From Aliiglaciecola sp041538045 (lineage in GTDB: Bacteria > Pseudomonadota > Gammaproteobacteria > Enterobacterales > Alteromonadaceae): a stretch of 64,000 nucleotides of DNA. The notes under the pieces were generated by a model, which was not told the origin of the DNA, made no database searches, and saw only the letters and a list, made by a program, of their open reading frames with translations. This document shows, in pieces, positions 27,319 through 36,710 of this stretch; the stretch's first letter is position 1, and each line of letters starts with the position of its first letter. The stretch spans positions 74,188 to 138,187 of the forward strand of contig NZ_JBGOSE010000011.1 in assembly GCF_041538045.1 (NCBI RefSeq), read 5' to 3'. The translations under genes were made by a program, and so were the position numbers.

Positions 27319-28856
27319 ACGGGCTGGTTGTTATCTAATGCCTTGAAGAATATTTCGCTGTCTTGACGAATATGCCGTAATTTTTCATCTTTCATTCTGT
27401 TTAAGGTGGCGTAGGGCATGCCTAACCTTGGGTTGGTGGCGAGCTTGTCTCGGTTACGGTCCAAAAAGTCCCAATATAGGTAATTAAACGGGCAGGCTTG
27501 TGGGCCGTTTTTCTGCTTAACGTTATAATGGCAATGTTGGCAGTAATCGGACATTTTATTGATATAACTGCCACTTGCCGCATAGGGTTTACTGGCTAAC
27601 AAACCTCCATCGGCGTATAAAATCATGCCGCTAACATTGGGCATTTCCACCCATTCATAGGCATCGGCGTAAACGATCAAATACCATTGGTTAACATCAT
27701 CCGGATGCACACCACTTAACAGCAAAAAGTTTCCTAAAATCATTAATCGCTGAATATGATGGGCATAGGCGTTGTCTCGGGTTTCACTGATACATTGTTG
27801 TAAACAATTCATATCAGTGTCTGCACTCCAAAAAAATTCCGGTAACTGTCGCTGTGCATGGAGGGCATTTTGTTTTTTGTAATCGGGCATTTTTAGCCAA
27901 TAAATCCCTCTCACATACTCCCGCCAACCAAGTACTTGCCGAATAAAACCCTCAACAGAGTTCAGCGGCGCATCACCATTATGATAAGCATTCTCGGCCA
28001 GTTCGATGACCTCTCTAGGTAGCAGTAAACCGCAGTTTAAATAAAAGCTAATATGGGAATGGAATAACCAAGGTTTGCCTTGCACCATGGCATCTTGATA
28101 TTGGCCAAAGTTGGATAATCTTTCCGCCACAAAATCTTTCAATATCATTAATGCTTGTTGTCGTGTGGTGGCAAAATGGAAATTATCTAAATTGCCAAAA
28201 TGATCGGTAAACTCAGTTTCCACCAATTTTAATACTTCTTGGGTGATCTGGTCTGGTTCAAATTGGCTGTGGCTGGGAATTTCGACATCTTTATCCATTG
28301 CATTGCGGTTAGCACTGTCATAGTTCCATTTTCCGCCACTGGGTTGATCTGCTTCCATTAACGTCATGGTGGATTGACGCATTTGCCGATAGAAAAACTC
28401 CATCCGCAGTTGTTTTTTATCTTTTGCCCACTGGGAAAAATCATCGATATGACTCAAAAATCGGTCATCATCCATGATTGAGACGGGAGCATCTAACTTT
28501 TCTTGCCAGCTTTTAAAATCTTGCAGTACTCGGTATTCTCCTGGAAAAGTGAGGGCAATTTGTTTAATTTTGCTATTCTCTAGAACACGTTTTACTTCTT
28601 TAAATAACGATCCTTGGTTGTCTGGATCGTCATACTTGATATATCGAACTTGATAACCTGAGTCTGTCAGTTGTTGCGCAAAATGGCGCATAGCAGAAAA
28701 TAAAAAAGCGATTTTCTTTTTATGATGCTTTACGTAACTGGCTTCCGTTTTTACTTCCGCCAGTAAAATTAAATCGTTGTTTTTGTCACAATCCCGCAAA
28801 CTAGCTAAAGACATGCTGAGCTGGTCTGCAAGAATTAATCTAAGGGTATTTGCCAT
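27315..28856 (-). CDS. FeS-type (6-4) photolyase/cryptochrome-related protein
   Basis: A 513-residue member of the bacterial FeS-BCP group (PhrB-like, formerly the photolyase-related family). The N-terminal Rossmann-like domain (LRLILADQLSMSLASLRD) precedes a helical FAD domain with GWREYVRGIYWLKMP. Four cysteines match the 4Fe-4S ligands of Agrobacterium PhrB almost exactly in position: C351, C439, C442 and C455 (CQHC then C 13 residues later). Such enzymes repair (6-4) photoproducts with blue light. It is 23 bases downstream of the CPD photolyase gene on the same strand, so the two form a DNA-photorepair operon. Its TAG stop is supplied by a REP element. Confidence 0.9.
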   Translation of the reverse strand: MANTLRLILADQLSMSLASLRDCDKNNDLILLAEVKTEASYVKHHKKKIAFLFSAMRHFAQQLTDSGYQVRYIKYDDPDNQGSLFKEVKRVLENSKIKQIALTFPGEYRVLQDFKSWQEKLDAPVSIMDDDRFLSHIDDFSQWAKDKKQLRMEFFYRQMRQSTMTLMEADQPSGGKWNYDSANRNAMDKDVEIPSHSQFEPDQITQEVLKLVETEFTDHFGNLDNFHFATTRQQALMILKDFVAERLSNFGQYQDAMVQGKPWLFHSHISFYLNCGLLLPREVIELAENAYHNGDAPLNSVEGFIRQVLGWREYVRGIYWLKMPDYKKQNALHAQRQLPEFFWSADTDMNCLQQCISETRDNAYAHHIQRLMILGNFLLLSGVHPDDVNQWYLIVYADAYEWVEMPNVSGMILYADGGLLASKPYAASGSYINKMSDYCQHCHYNVKQKNGPQACPFNYLYWDFLDRNRDKLATNPRLGMPYATLNRMKDEKLRHIRQDSEIFFKALDNNQPV

Positions 28857-28879
28857 GCTCTTGATCTCAATTCGGTAAT

Positions 28880-30316
28880 TTAGGCATTTTTGACGGCTTC
28901 ATAGGCGTCTAAAGCTTGTTGGCGTGACTCTTTTAAATCCACTAACGGATGAGGGTAGTCTTCTCCAAGACGGATCCCTGCTTTAGATAAAACTTCCTTA
29001 GGTGCATCCCAAGGTTTGTGGATATATTTGTTCGGTAGGTCTTTTAGTTCAGGACAATAATGACGGACGTATTCGCCTTCGGTATCAAACTTTTCCCCTT
29101 GGGTGACGGGGTTAAAAATTCTAAAAAATGGCGAAGCGTCCGCGCCGGAACCCGCAACCCATTGCCAACTTGCGCTATTAGCGGCGAGATCTGCATCTAA
29201 CAAACAATCCCAAAACCAACTTTCACCATGATGCCAATGTGTTCGTAAGTTTTTTACTAGGTAGGAGCCTACTATCATGCGCACACGGTTATGCATGTAA
29301 CCGGTTTGCCAAAGTTCACGCATGCCAGCATCCACAATAGGCACACCTGTTTGCCCTTGCTGCCAAGCCTCTAAATTGTTGTTGCGTCCTCGCCACTGGT
29401 ATTGATTAAATTTTCCATTGTAGTTTTCACTGGGTAATGTAGGAAAGTGATACAACAAATAATAGCTAAATTCGCGCCAGCCAATTTCACTTAAAAAACA
29501 ATCCATATGAGGATCTTCCATGCTGCCGTCAAACTTATGCAAAGTGGCATACCAAATTTGGTTAGGAGATATTTCACCGAAGTGCAAATGTGGCGAAAGA
29601 TGTGAGGTGCCATTAAGGCTAGGCACATCACGGGCTTGTTTGTATTCGTTTACTGGTTCGTTTAAAAAGTCGCTCAGCGCAACTCCCGCGCCTTCTTCTC
29701 CTGGCTGCCACTGTTGTTGCATTTGTTTGTACCAGTTGATCTTGGGCAAGAGTTCAAGGCTGTCTATTCCTGCATCCAGTGTCTTGTGATAAATAAATGT
29801 TGCTTGTTTCGGTGCGGCCTCCACGGAACGGGGAGAGGGCGCTTTTAAGCATCCTTTGCGGTAAAACGGGGTGAACACTTTATAGGGTGTACCGCTTTGG
29901 TTCATAATCGTCCATGGCTCCCATAACAAGGAACCATTAAAGCTATTCACAGTGACACCGTCTTCTTGTAACTGTTGTTTTATCTGTTTATCACGGTGGA
30001 TTTGCCATGGCTGGTAACAACGATTCCAAACCAGTTGTTCAGCTCCAGTTTCAGATATCAAGTTTTGCAATATCTCTAGGGGATCACCGCAAGCAATATG
30101 TAACTTTCCATCTAAGGACTTATTTAAGCTGTGCAATGAATGGTGAAGCCACCATTTGCTGGCCGCCCCTGGAGTAAAACTTTCGGCATTACAATTATCA
30201 TAAATATAAACGGGGAGCACGTCGCCATTTTGGCAAGCCTTGCGCAGTGCAGGGTTATCCCTGAGGCGAAGGTCCTGGCGAAACCACATGATGCTAATTG
30301 GATTGCTCAAAGCCAA
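28880..30316 (-). CDS. phr: Class I CPD deoxyribodipyrimidine photolyase
   Basis: A 478-residue photolyase. The N-terminal antenna domain shows IMWFRQDLRLRDNPAL. The C-terminal FAD domain shows LSPHLHFGEISP, SEIGWREFSYYLLYHFP, DAGMRELWQTGYMHNRVRM and the DADLAANSASWQWVAGSG motif typical of CPD-I enzymes. It uses near-UV/blue light and FADH- to split cyclobutane pyrimidine dimers. It is first in the two-photolyase unit, and a 148-base divergent promoter region separates it from the gene at 30465. Confidence 0.95.
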   Translation of the reverse strand: MALSNPISIMWFRQDLRLRDNPALRKACQNGDVLPVYIYDNCNAESFTPGAASKWWLHHSLHSLNKSLDGKLHIACGDPLEILQNLISETGAEQLVWNRCYQPWQIHRDKQIKQQLQEDGVTVNSFNGSLLWEPWTIMNQSGTPYKVFTPFYRKGCLKAPSPRSVEAAPKQATFIYHKTLDAGIDSLELLPKINWYKQMQQQWQPGEEGAGVALSDFLNEPVNEYKQARDVPSLNGTSHLSPHLHFGEISPNQIWYATLHKFDGSMEDPHMDCFLSEIGWREFSYYLLYHFPTLPSENYNGKFNQYQWRGRNNNLEAWQQGQTGVPIVDAGMRELWQTGYMHNRVRMIVGSYLVKNLRTHWHHGESWFWDCLLDADLAANSASWQWVAGSGADASPFFRIFNPVTQGEKFDTEGEYVRHYCPELKDLPNKYIHKPWDAPKEVLSKAGIRLGEDYPHPLVDLKESRQQALDAYEAVKNA

Positions 30317-30464
30317 AGTCCTTATTTTGTAATAAAAAATGTAAAGTAACTAATACCCATTTTAGACCAATATGGATCTCAGCAATTACGCATATTAATT
30401 TGTACAACGGTTGCGATTCAATTAACGTAATCACACGTGTTGTATAGAAAGTTAGAGTTAGTCA

Positions 30465-31583
30465 ATGAACCAGTTTTCCAAAGAGTACCTTGTAGTTGCA
30501 CAAAATGCCTCGGGCAGAAATATGAATGTGCCTTTGTACCGATTTAAAGGTAGCAAGGCAGGGCCTAAAGTTTATGTGCAAAGTTCAATTCATGGCGCTG
30601 AGGTACAGGGCAATGTGGTGATTTATCATTTAATTCAGACCCTGAAAAACCTTGATATTTGTGGGGAAATCACCCTAGTGCCAAACTGCAATCCAGTGGG
30701 CACCAATATCAAAGCGGGTGAATATACCTTAGGACGATTTGACCCCATTAATGGAACAAATTGGAATCGAGGGTACTATTTTGATCAAGACTTGGTAACT
30801 GACTTTGTGGATACGGTGGCGGAAGATGAACCCTTAAACGCCATCAAATCACGCTTTCGTCAGGCCATTAAACAGAAAATTGATGAAAAGTTAACGGATA
30901 CTTGGGGTCTAGGGCTGGCGCAGCAGCTTAACTTGAAACTCCAACAACTGGCCTTTGATGCCGATATTGTCATTGATTTGCACAATGGCCCCGTTTCTAC
31001 TCGGCATATCTATGTGCCTGAATATGCTAAGGCTTCAGCGACTTTATTTAATATTCCACATGTTATCTTGATCCCCAATCAATTTGCTGGGGCATTAGAT
31101 GAAGCGACCTTCTGTCATTGGTGGACCTTACAAGATTTATTGTCTGCAAAAAGGTCGAGTGCCATTCAATTTGAGGTTGAAGCTTTTACCTTAGAAATGG
31201 GGTCACAAGAAGTCATTAGTTTTGATGAAGGTTTGTATGATGCTCAAAGCATTTTGTCTTATTTAAATGCCAAAGGTTGCCTAGTGGATGCTAAATACAG
31301 CCCCAAAGAGATGCAGCGAGTGGCGGTGACATTAAACAATTACAAAATCTTATATACCCATCAGGGAGGCATAGTGGAATATTTGGCTAAACCTGGGGTG
31401 GAAGTCAAAAAAGGGCAGCCATTGGCCAAAGTGCTCAATGTAGACGAACTAGAAAATGAACGGGGAACAGAAACTCTTTTTGCCCCCTGTGATCTCATTC
31501 CAATCTTGCACTTTCCCTCAGCTTCAGTGTTAAGTGGGACACAATTGTATAAGTGTTTTACCCATTATATTCAGTTAACTTGA
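30465..31583 (+). CDS. Succinylglutamate desuccinylase/aspartoacylase family protein (M14-like)
   Basis: The 372-residue zinc hydrolase-like protein has SSIHGAEVQGN (zinc ligands H43 and E46), a further His in DIVIDLHNGP, and a Glu in FEVEAFTLEMG, as in M14/AstE-type deacylases. Its C-terminal part (VEVKKGQPLAKVL) resembles a biotin/lipoyl-like barrel. It would remove an acyl or peptide group from a small molecule, but the substrate is unknown. It opens the strand leading into the MoxR/DUF58 operon, though a 21-base gap and function leave it unclear whether it belongs to that complex. Confidence 0.82.
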   Translation: MNQFSKEYLVVAQNASGRNMNVPLYRFKGSKAGPKVYVQSSIHGAEVQGNVVIYHLIQTLKNLDICGEITLVPNCNPVGTNIKAGEYTLGRFDPINGTNWNRGYYFDQDLVTDFVDTVAEDEPLNAIKSRFRQAIKQKIDEKLTDTWGLGLAQQLNLKLQQLAFDADIVIDLHNGPVSTRHIYVPEYAKASATLFNIPHVILIPNQFAGALDEATFCHWWTLQDLLSAKRSSAIQFEVEAFTLEMGSQEVISFDEGLYDAQSILSYLNAKGCLVDAKYSPKEMQRVAVTLNNYKILYTHQGGIVEYLAKPGVEVKKGQPLAKVLNVDELENERGTETLFAPCDLIPILHFPSASVLSGTQLYKCFTHYIQLT

Positions 31584-31604
31584 GGCTAAGGTGCCCATTT
31601 TAAA

Positions 31605-32300
31605 TTGCTGGATTTGAGAGATGTTTATGGCATACTCAAAGCAAGGCGAGCGAGTGCTCAGTTGGTCATGCCGTTAGTACAAGGAAGTTTAAATTTGTTA
31701 GAAAACAATATAGAAGGAAGCCTGTATGCCCCCCCTCAAGCGGAATTGGCTAGCTCAGGTTTGGATAATGCCATTGAACGCAATGCCTTTTATGTAGTTT
31801 CCTCCAGTAAATTAATTACCTTATCGTTTTGTACCTTTAACCTTTATCTTATATTCTGGTTTTATCGTAATTGGAAGTTACAAAAAGACAACGCTAATTT
31901 TCCCTGTATCCCTATTTTGCGGGCCATTTTCAATCTGTTTTTTGTTCACTCTCTGTATGCCCAGGTTAATGACGCTTTGCAGTCAAAAAGTGTTCAAAGC
32001 AAAGCTTCTGGTTATATGGCAACACTCTATTTGTTATCCATTTTAGTGTCTGTTTTTAGCAATCAATGGGAGCCCACTGATGAGCAACTTGCCCCCTTTG
32101 TATTGGTTTTTTTTGCCACAGTTGCTCTACAAATACTGCCTATTTGGTACGTTCAAGGGCACATTAACCAAGTGTGTGACGATCCTCAAGGGAGACAAAA
32201 TAGTCAATTAAGCTTGCTCAATTGGGGGTTTATTTTACTGGGTATTGTCTACTGGGGATTTGTGTTTGTGGGAATATTTATGTCTTATCTTTGGCAGTAA
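31605..32300 (+). CDS. Hypothetical multi-span membrane protein
   Basis: The 231-codon frame has about four to five membrane spans (around 70-88, 100-115, 135-155, 163-183 and 200-228). The N-terminal soluble part contains SLYAPPQAEL, a pattern common in RDD- and DUF4234-like membrane proteins. The start is uncertain: TTG 31605 gives the longest form, and ATG 31668 (MPLVQGS) is a shorter alternative. Neither has a strong ribosome site. It sits between the deacylase-like gene and the RDD gene and is probably cotranscribed. Confidence 0.65.
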   Translation: MLDLRDVYGILKARRASAQLVMPLVQGSLNLLENNIEGSLYAPPQAELASSGLDNAIERNAFYVVSSSKLITLSFCTFNLYLIFWFYRNWKLQKDNANFPCIPILRAIFNLFFVHSLYAQVNDALQSKSVQSKASGYMATLYLLSILVSVFSNQWEPTDEQLAPFVLVFFATVALQILPIWYVQGHINQVCDDPQGRQNSQLSLLNWGFILLGIVYWGFVFVGIFMSYLWQ

Positions 32301-32312
32301 ACAAGAGTCGAT

Positions 32313-32996
32313 GTGGTGAAAATAGATAATCAAATTAATTTAGAAACCCCAGAAGGTATCGATATACAGCTCACGCCAGCAGGTCTTGGAGTGCGCACCT
32401 TAGCCTTCATATATGATTTTCTTATCCGTGTTGTTATTGTACTTGCCGCCATAATCCCATTAACCTTTGCCGGTAACTTTGGCGTGGGGATAATGCTTAT
32501 CGTGATGTTTTTAGTTGAGTGGTTTTACCCAGTGATATTTGAAGTGATTAAAGGCCAAACACCAGGCAAAAAATCCTTTGGATTAACGGTGGTGTATGAC
32601 AATGGTTTGCCGATCAATTTTGCTGGTTCGCTGATCCGTAATCTATTTAGAGCGATAGATTTTCTACCGTCATTTTATTTGTTGGGGGGAGCTTGCTTGC
32701 TTCTCTCTAAGCGCAACAAACGGGTGGGGGATTATATTGGCGGGACTATGGTGGTTTATCACGAAGCCCCCCAAAGGCTCAGCTATTTTAGTTTTGAAAA
32801 ACAAAAAAATATAGAACTAACACTCGATGCTGACATGCAAAAATCGATAATTGCATTTGCCGAACGCAGTAAAACCCTGAGTGCTCAGCGACAGCAAGAA
32901 TTGGCCAATATTTTATCTCCCATTCTTAATGTGCAAGGCCCTGAAGCCGTTAGTCAACTTAAATCCATCGCAGCTAATTTGGTGGGTAAAGCATGA
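32313..32996 (+). CDS. RDD family membrane protein
   Basis: The 227-residue protein has the RDD domain: LGVRTLAFIYDFLIRV carries the Arg and Asp, followed by spans near 35-60 and 95-130, with GQTPGKKSFGL and NRSLFR-like NLFRAIDFLP between. A soluble C-terminal tail contains SKTLSAQRQQELANILSP. The start is GTG 32313. It overlaps the SpoIIM-like gene by ATGA. RDD proteins commonly sit beside SpoIIM, MoxR and DUF58 genes, and the function of the set is poorly known. Confidence 0.88.
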   Translation: MVKIDNQINLETPEGIDIQLTPAGLGVRTLAFIYDFLIRVVIVLAAIIPLTFAGNFGVGIMLIVMFLVEWFYPVIFEVIKGQTPGKKSFGLTVVYDNGLPINFAGSLIRNLFRAIDFLPSFYLLGGACLLLSKRNKRVGDYIGGTMVVYHEAPQRLSYFSFEKQKNIELTLDADMQKSIIAFAERSKTLSAQRQQELANILSPILNVQGPEAVSQLKSIAANLVGKA

Positions 32997-33979
32997 AGCA
33001 ACATGATTTTATACAATTGCGTCAAAAGCAGTGGGAAGCGTTTGCAGAAGCGGTAAAAGATCCCAATAAATTGCATGAATACGATATTGATCTTCCCCAT
33101 GCATTTAGACAACTCACCCATGATTTAGCGGTGGCCAAAAGTCGTCTTTACAGTCCGGCTTTAATTTCCCGCTTAAATGATCTTCTGCTGCAAGGTCAGC
33201 AATGCTTATACAAACCCAGTAACCGCGTTTGGGCACCGTTTTGGCAATTTGTGAAGTATGATTTTCCCGCCCAGTTACGGCTTATTCGTCCCTATGTTAT
33301 TTGGGCCCATATCTTATTTTACGGTTTGGCCTTAATTACGTTTTCAGCCACTATCATCGAACCGGAATTTGTGCGGAATGTGATGCCAAACTCTCAGGTA
33401 ACCGAGTTAGAACAGATGTACGACCCCGCATCGAGAATAGATGAAAGTACCGGAAATTATCGCAACGAAAGAGACTCGGATAGCGACTTTTTAATGTTTG
33501 GATTTTATATAAAAAATAATATCTCCATTGCCTTTCAGTGTTTTGTGGGGGGATTTTTATTAGGCTTTGGCACCCTTTATTATCTGATGTTCAACGCCAT
33601 ATTTTTTGGCGCAGTGAGCGCGCACATTGTCAATGTAGGGTTCTCCAGTACGTTTTTTTCCTTTGTGATCACCCATGGTTCTTTTGAATTAACCGCCATA
33701 GTGTTGTCGGCAGCGGCTGGTGGGGTTATTGGCATGCATATTATCCGACCTGGACAGTTGTCTCGTACCGCAGCCTTAAAACACGCGGGGAAAGTGACGT
33801 TTCCGATTATCTTTGGGGCGTTTTTAATGTTAGTAGTGGCGGCATTTATTGAAGCCTTTTGGTCAAGTAGTACCTTAGTTCCCAATGCTGTGAAGTACAC
33901 AGTGGGCACAGTGTGTTGGGTGTGGGTGTTACTCTACACCTTCCCGCGAACCCCTCGTCAGGGCGGGAAAGCATCGTGA
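32993..33979 (+). CDS. Stage II sporulation protein M-like membrane protein
   Basis: This 328-residue protein has a helical N-terminus, then about five spans (from about 100 to the end). It carries SpoIIM-family motifs such as FYIKNNISIAFQCFVGGFLLGFGTLYYLMFNAIFFGAV and THGSFELTAIVLSAAAG. The name is historical: in non-sporulating Gram-negative bacteria these proteins occur with RDD/MoxR/DUF58 genes, not in sporulation. ATGA and GTGA overlaps join it to both neighbours. Confidence 0.88.
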   Translation: MKQHDFIQLRQKQWEAFAEAVKDPNKLHEYDIDLPHAFRQLTHDLAVAKSRLYSPALISRLNDLLLQGQQCLYKPSNRVWAPFWQFVKYDFPAQLRLIRPYVIWAHILFYGLALITFSATIIEPEFVRNVMPNSQVTELEQMYDPASRIDESTGNYRNERDSDSDFLMFGFYIKNNISIAFQCFVGGFLLGFGTLYYLMFNAIFFGAVSAHIVNVGFSSTFFSFVITHGSFELTAIVLSAAAGGVIGMHIIRPGQLSRTAALKHAGKVTFPIIFGAFLMLVVAAFIEAFWSSSTLVPNAVKYTVGTVCWVWVLLYTFPRTPRQGGKAS

Positions 33980-35538
33980 ATATTGATAATATGACCTTGG
34001 AAATTCGCCCTCGCAACAGTTGGCGATCCTTCGACTTAGGTTGTCGCATGGCGCTGCGTTGGTATTCGTCACTGGTCAGTTTCTGGCTGGTGGTAACCTT
34101 ACCCATTTTCGTATTAGCTTGCGCCATAGATATTGTTTGGGGAGTCGTGGCTTTTTGGTGGTTAAAACCGCTATATGAAAGAGGCTTGTTACATATATTA
34201 AGTCGTCAAGTGTTTGGCCAAAGGGTGACAGCCAAAGAGGCCATTAAAGCTTGGCCGCAACTCCTAAAAAAACAGTGGTTTGCCAGTATTACCTGGCGAA
34301 GGTTATCGCCCACTCGTGGCTTTGATTTAGCCATTCAACAATTGGAAGGCTTAGATGGTGTGGCGCGAAGTAAACGCCTAAACATCTTACATCGTACTAC
34401 GGATGATAATACCGCTTGGTGGACATTTATCTGTTTGGGCTGGGAATTGATCATTATTTTCGGTTTAGTGGCACTGATTAGTTACGTTGTTCCGGCTGGC
34501 GTTGAGTTTGATTATTGGCAGGCCATCTCAAGTGATGCTTGGGGGATAGAGTTGACCTTTAACCTATTTTCTTACTTGGCTTATTTGCTCATAGGGCCTA
34601 TTTATATCGCCGGTAGCTTTGCCGCTTATTTAAATCGCAGAGTGATTTTAGAAGGTTGGGATATTGAGATTGGTTTTAAGCGCGCCGTGAACAAAGTTGC
34701 CAAACCTGCAATGGGAACCGCAGCCAGTTGTATTTTAGCCTTGATGTTATGTTTTTCACCGGTATCAGAAACTTGGGCAGAAGGTGATCCTCAGGAAGTT
34801 TCAGTGCCCCAGTTCGAGAGCGAACAAGAATTACAACGCGAGGACACAGATCCGGCCAACCAACAGAATATTGAATTTGAAAGTGAAGCAAAGGTACAAG
34901 CAATATTGGACGCGCCGCCGTTTAATGGTCAAAAAACCGAAACGGGTTATCGATGGGTAGGCTGGGATGACGACGATGAGACAGAAAAGGAAAGTCAGAA
35001 CTCATCTACTGATTTACCCGCATGGTTAACTGCTGGTTTATTGTTTTTTGCAAATTTTGCCGAAGTTTTAATGTGGTTAGCGTTTGGCGTTGTGCTGCTA
35101 TTGTTGGTCTATCTGACCAAAGACAATATTAAAGGGTTTTTTAAACAATCCCCCAAACAAGCCCCCGTAGAGGAATTAGAAATGCCTCTGTTTAGTCAGG
35201 CCTATCAAGGGGATACCTTGCCTGATGATGTTGCCTCAGAAATGGATCTTTTATTCGATGCTCAGGCTTATCGGAAATTGATGTCGTTAATGTTGATAAC
35301 CAGTTTATTGGAAATCAGTAAAAAGCAGGCCTTACCTTTGACCAAGTCTATGACCGAACGGGAGTGTCTTGAGGTAATTAAAGCCTCTGTTGTTGGTGAG
35401 CGCAGTGAGTTTATGCAGCGACTGGTGGACACTTGGGTTCATTTAGCTTGGGCACATGAATGGCCTGAAAAAACCACCATGCAATGGTTATGTGATAAGT
35501 GGAAAACCTTGTTTGCTGAAACTGAGGTGAGCTCATGA
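33976..35538 (+). CDS. DUF4129-containing membrane protein
   Basis: The 520-residue protein has several N-terminal spans (about 25-60, 135-165, 185-215 and near 240-260) and a periplasmic acidic region. A further span (about 350-380) leads to a C-terminal cytoplasmic DUF4129-like helical domain (MDLLFDAQAYRKLMSLMLI, TERECLEVIKAS). The start is GTG 33976, overlapping the previous stop as GTGA, with GGGAAAG just upstream; longer forms run far into the SpoIIM-like gene and are unlikely. It is part of the seven-gene membrane/ATPase operon. Confidence 0.83.
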   Translation: MNIDNMTLEIRPRNSWRSFDLGCRMALRWYSSLVSFWLVVTLPIFVLACAIDIVWGVVAFWWLKPLYERGLLHILSRQVFGQRVTAKEAIKAWPQLLKKQWFASITWRRLSPTRGFDLAIQQLEGLDGVARSKRLNILHRTTDDNTAWWTFICLGWELIIIFGLVALISYVVPAGVEFDYWQAISSDAWGIELTFNLFSYLAYLLIGPIYIAGSFAAYLNRRVILEGWDIEIGFKRAVNKVAKPAMGTAASCILALMLCFSPVSETWAEGDPQEVSVPQFESEQELQREDTDPANQQNIEFESEAKVQAILDAPPFNGQKTETGYRWVGWDDDDETEKESQNSSTDLPAWLTAGLLFFANFAEVLMWLAFGVVLLLLVYLTKDNIKGFFKQSPKQAPVEELEMPLFSQAYQGDTLPDDVASEMDLLFDAQAYRKLMSLMLITSLLEISKKQALPLTKSMTERECLEVIKASVVGERSEFMQRLVDTWVHLAWAHEWPEKTTMQWLCDKWKTLFAETEVSS

Positions 35539-36710
35539 GCAGTGCAAACTTGCAGCCAGTAGAAGCTAAACAAACCTGGACAGTCAGGATTTTATCGGCA
35601 CTGATCATTTTGATTGCCAGTGTGTATATATATAAGGGCTTTGAAACTTACGAAAAAGTAACGGATATCGGCTTTAATGAAGAAGCCCGTAAACAACCCT
35701 TTTTAGCGGCCAAGTTGTTTCTCGAACAACAAGGAACAGATGTACAATTACTTGAAGATTATCGTTTGTTGTACGCCAACACTGACGCTGCGATTTTTCC
35801 CAATACTGACGACACTATTGTTTTATCAGAAGGTGAAATCGCCCTATCTAGTAGTATCGCTGAGCAATTACTCGACTGGGTAAATTCTGGCGGCCATTTA
35901 GTTATCGCCCTTAACGCCAGTCAGGACGCCGATGTGTTTCGCGCTAATTCACTGATTCAACAATTAAACCTCAGTGTTTACTGGTTATCAGAAGAAACAG
36001 AATATCAGTTTGTGGCAACAGAGATAATCAATCCTGACGAGCAACCTTTAATGGTCAATCTCGAAACTAGTTATCGCTTGGTGTTACCTGAGGATCCCAA
36101 TATTTTTTATACCGCAGGGGATATAAACGGTCCTACTTTTGCTCAGATGGAAATGGGCGATGGCCTCATAACCATGCTTACTGATGTCTATATTTGGAAT
36201 AATTATCAAATCGGTGATGAAGACAATGTGGAGTTATTGGCGCAATTAGGCGGTACTTCATCTAAGGTCTACATTTTTTCTAGTCGTGAATTACCCCATT
36301 GGTTCAGCCTGTTATACGAATTTGCTCCCTACTTTATTTGGTTTGCAGCGGTTCTGCTTGCTTTAAGTATGTGGCATTGGTCCATGCGTTTTGGACCTAT
36401 TTTTCGAACATCGGAAGATACTAGCACACCGTTTTCATTGCACATCAAAGCCGCGGGCGAATTTTATTGGCGACATAAACGTCAACAGGCGTTAATCGAA
36501 GAAATTCGTCACTCCGTTATTGTGGCCTTACACAAAAAACGACCAGCAACTAAAAGTGCCGAAAGACAACAATTACTTGAACAATTGACCCAGTTAAGCG
36601 GTTGGCCAACAGATACGATTAATTCGTTGATGTTTAGTCAAACACAAATGAATGAAACACAATTTACCCAAAGAATAGCGAGTCTACAGACTCTCAGGAA
36701 AATGTTATGA
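35535..36710 (+). CDS. DUF4350 domain membrane protein
   Basis: This 391-residue protein has one N-terminal span (about 13-33), an extracytoplasmic DUF4350 domain that resembles a GATase-like fold (QPFLAAKLFLEQQGTDVQLLEDY, LLDWVNSGGHLVIAL), a second span (about 255-280) and a cytoplasmic tail with HKRQQALIEEIRHSVI. It overlaps both neighbours by ATGA. This family is found almost only beside MoxR and DUF58 genes. Confidence 0.85.
   Translation: MSSANLQPVEAKQTWTVRILSALIILIASVYIYKGFETYEKVTDIGFNEEARKQPFLAAKLFLEQQGTDVQLLEDYRLLYANTDAAIFPNTDDTIVLSEGEIALSSSIAEQLLDWVNSGGHLVIALNASQDADVFRANSLIQQLNLSVYWLSEETEYQFVATEIINPDEQPLMVNLETSYRLVLPEDPNIFYTAGDINGPTFAQMEMGDGLITMLTDVYIWNNYQIGDEDNVELLAQLGGTSSKVYIFSSRELPHWFSLLYEFAPYFIWFAAVLLALSMWHWSMRFGPIFRTSEDTSTPFSLHIKAAGEFYWRHKRQQALIEEIRHSVIVALHKKRPATKSAERQQLLEQLTQLSGWPTDTINSLMFSQTQMNETQFTQRIASLQTLRKML

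Noticed and set aside
32993..33979. Sporulation function from the SpoIIM-like gene
   Set aside because: All other genes point to a Gram-negative non-sporulating organism, and the family name is historical.
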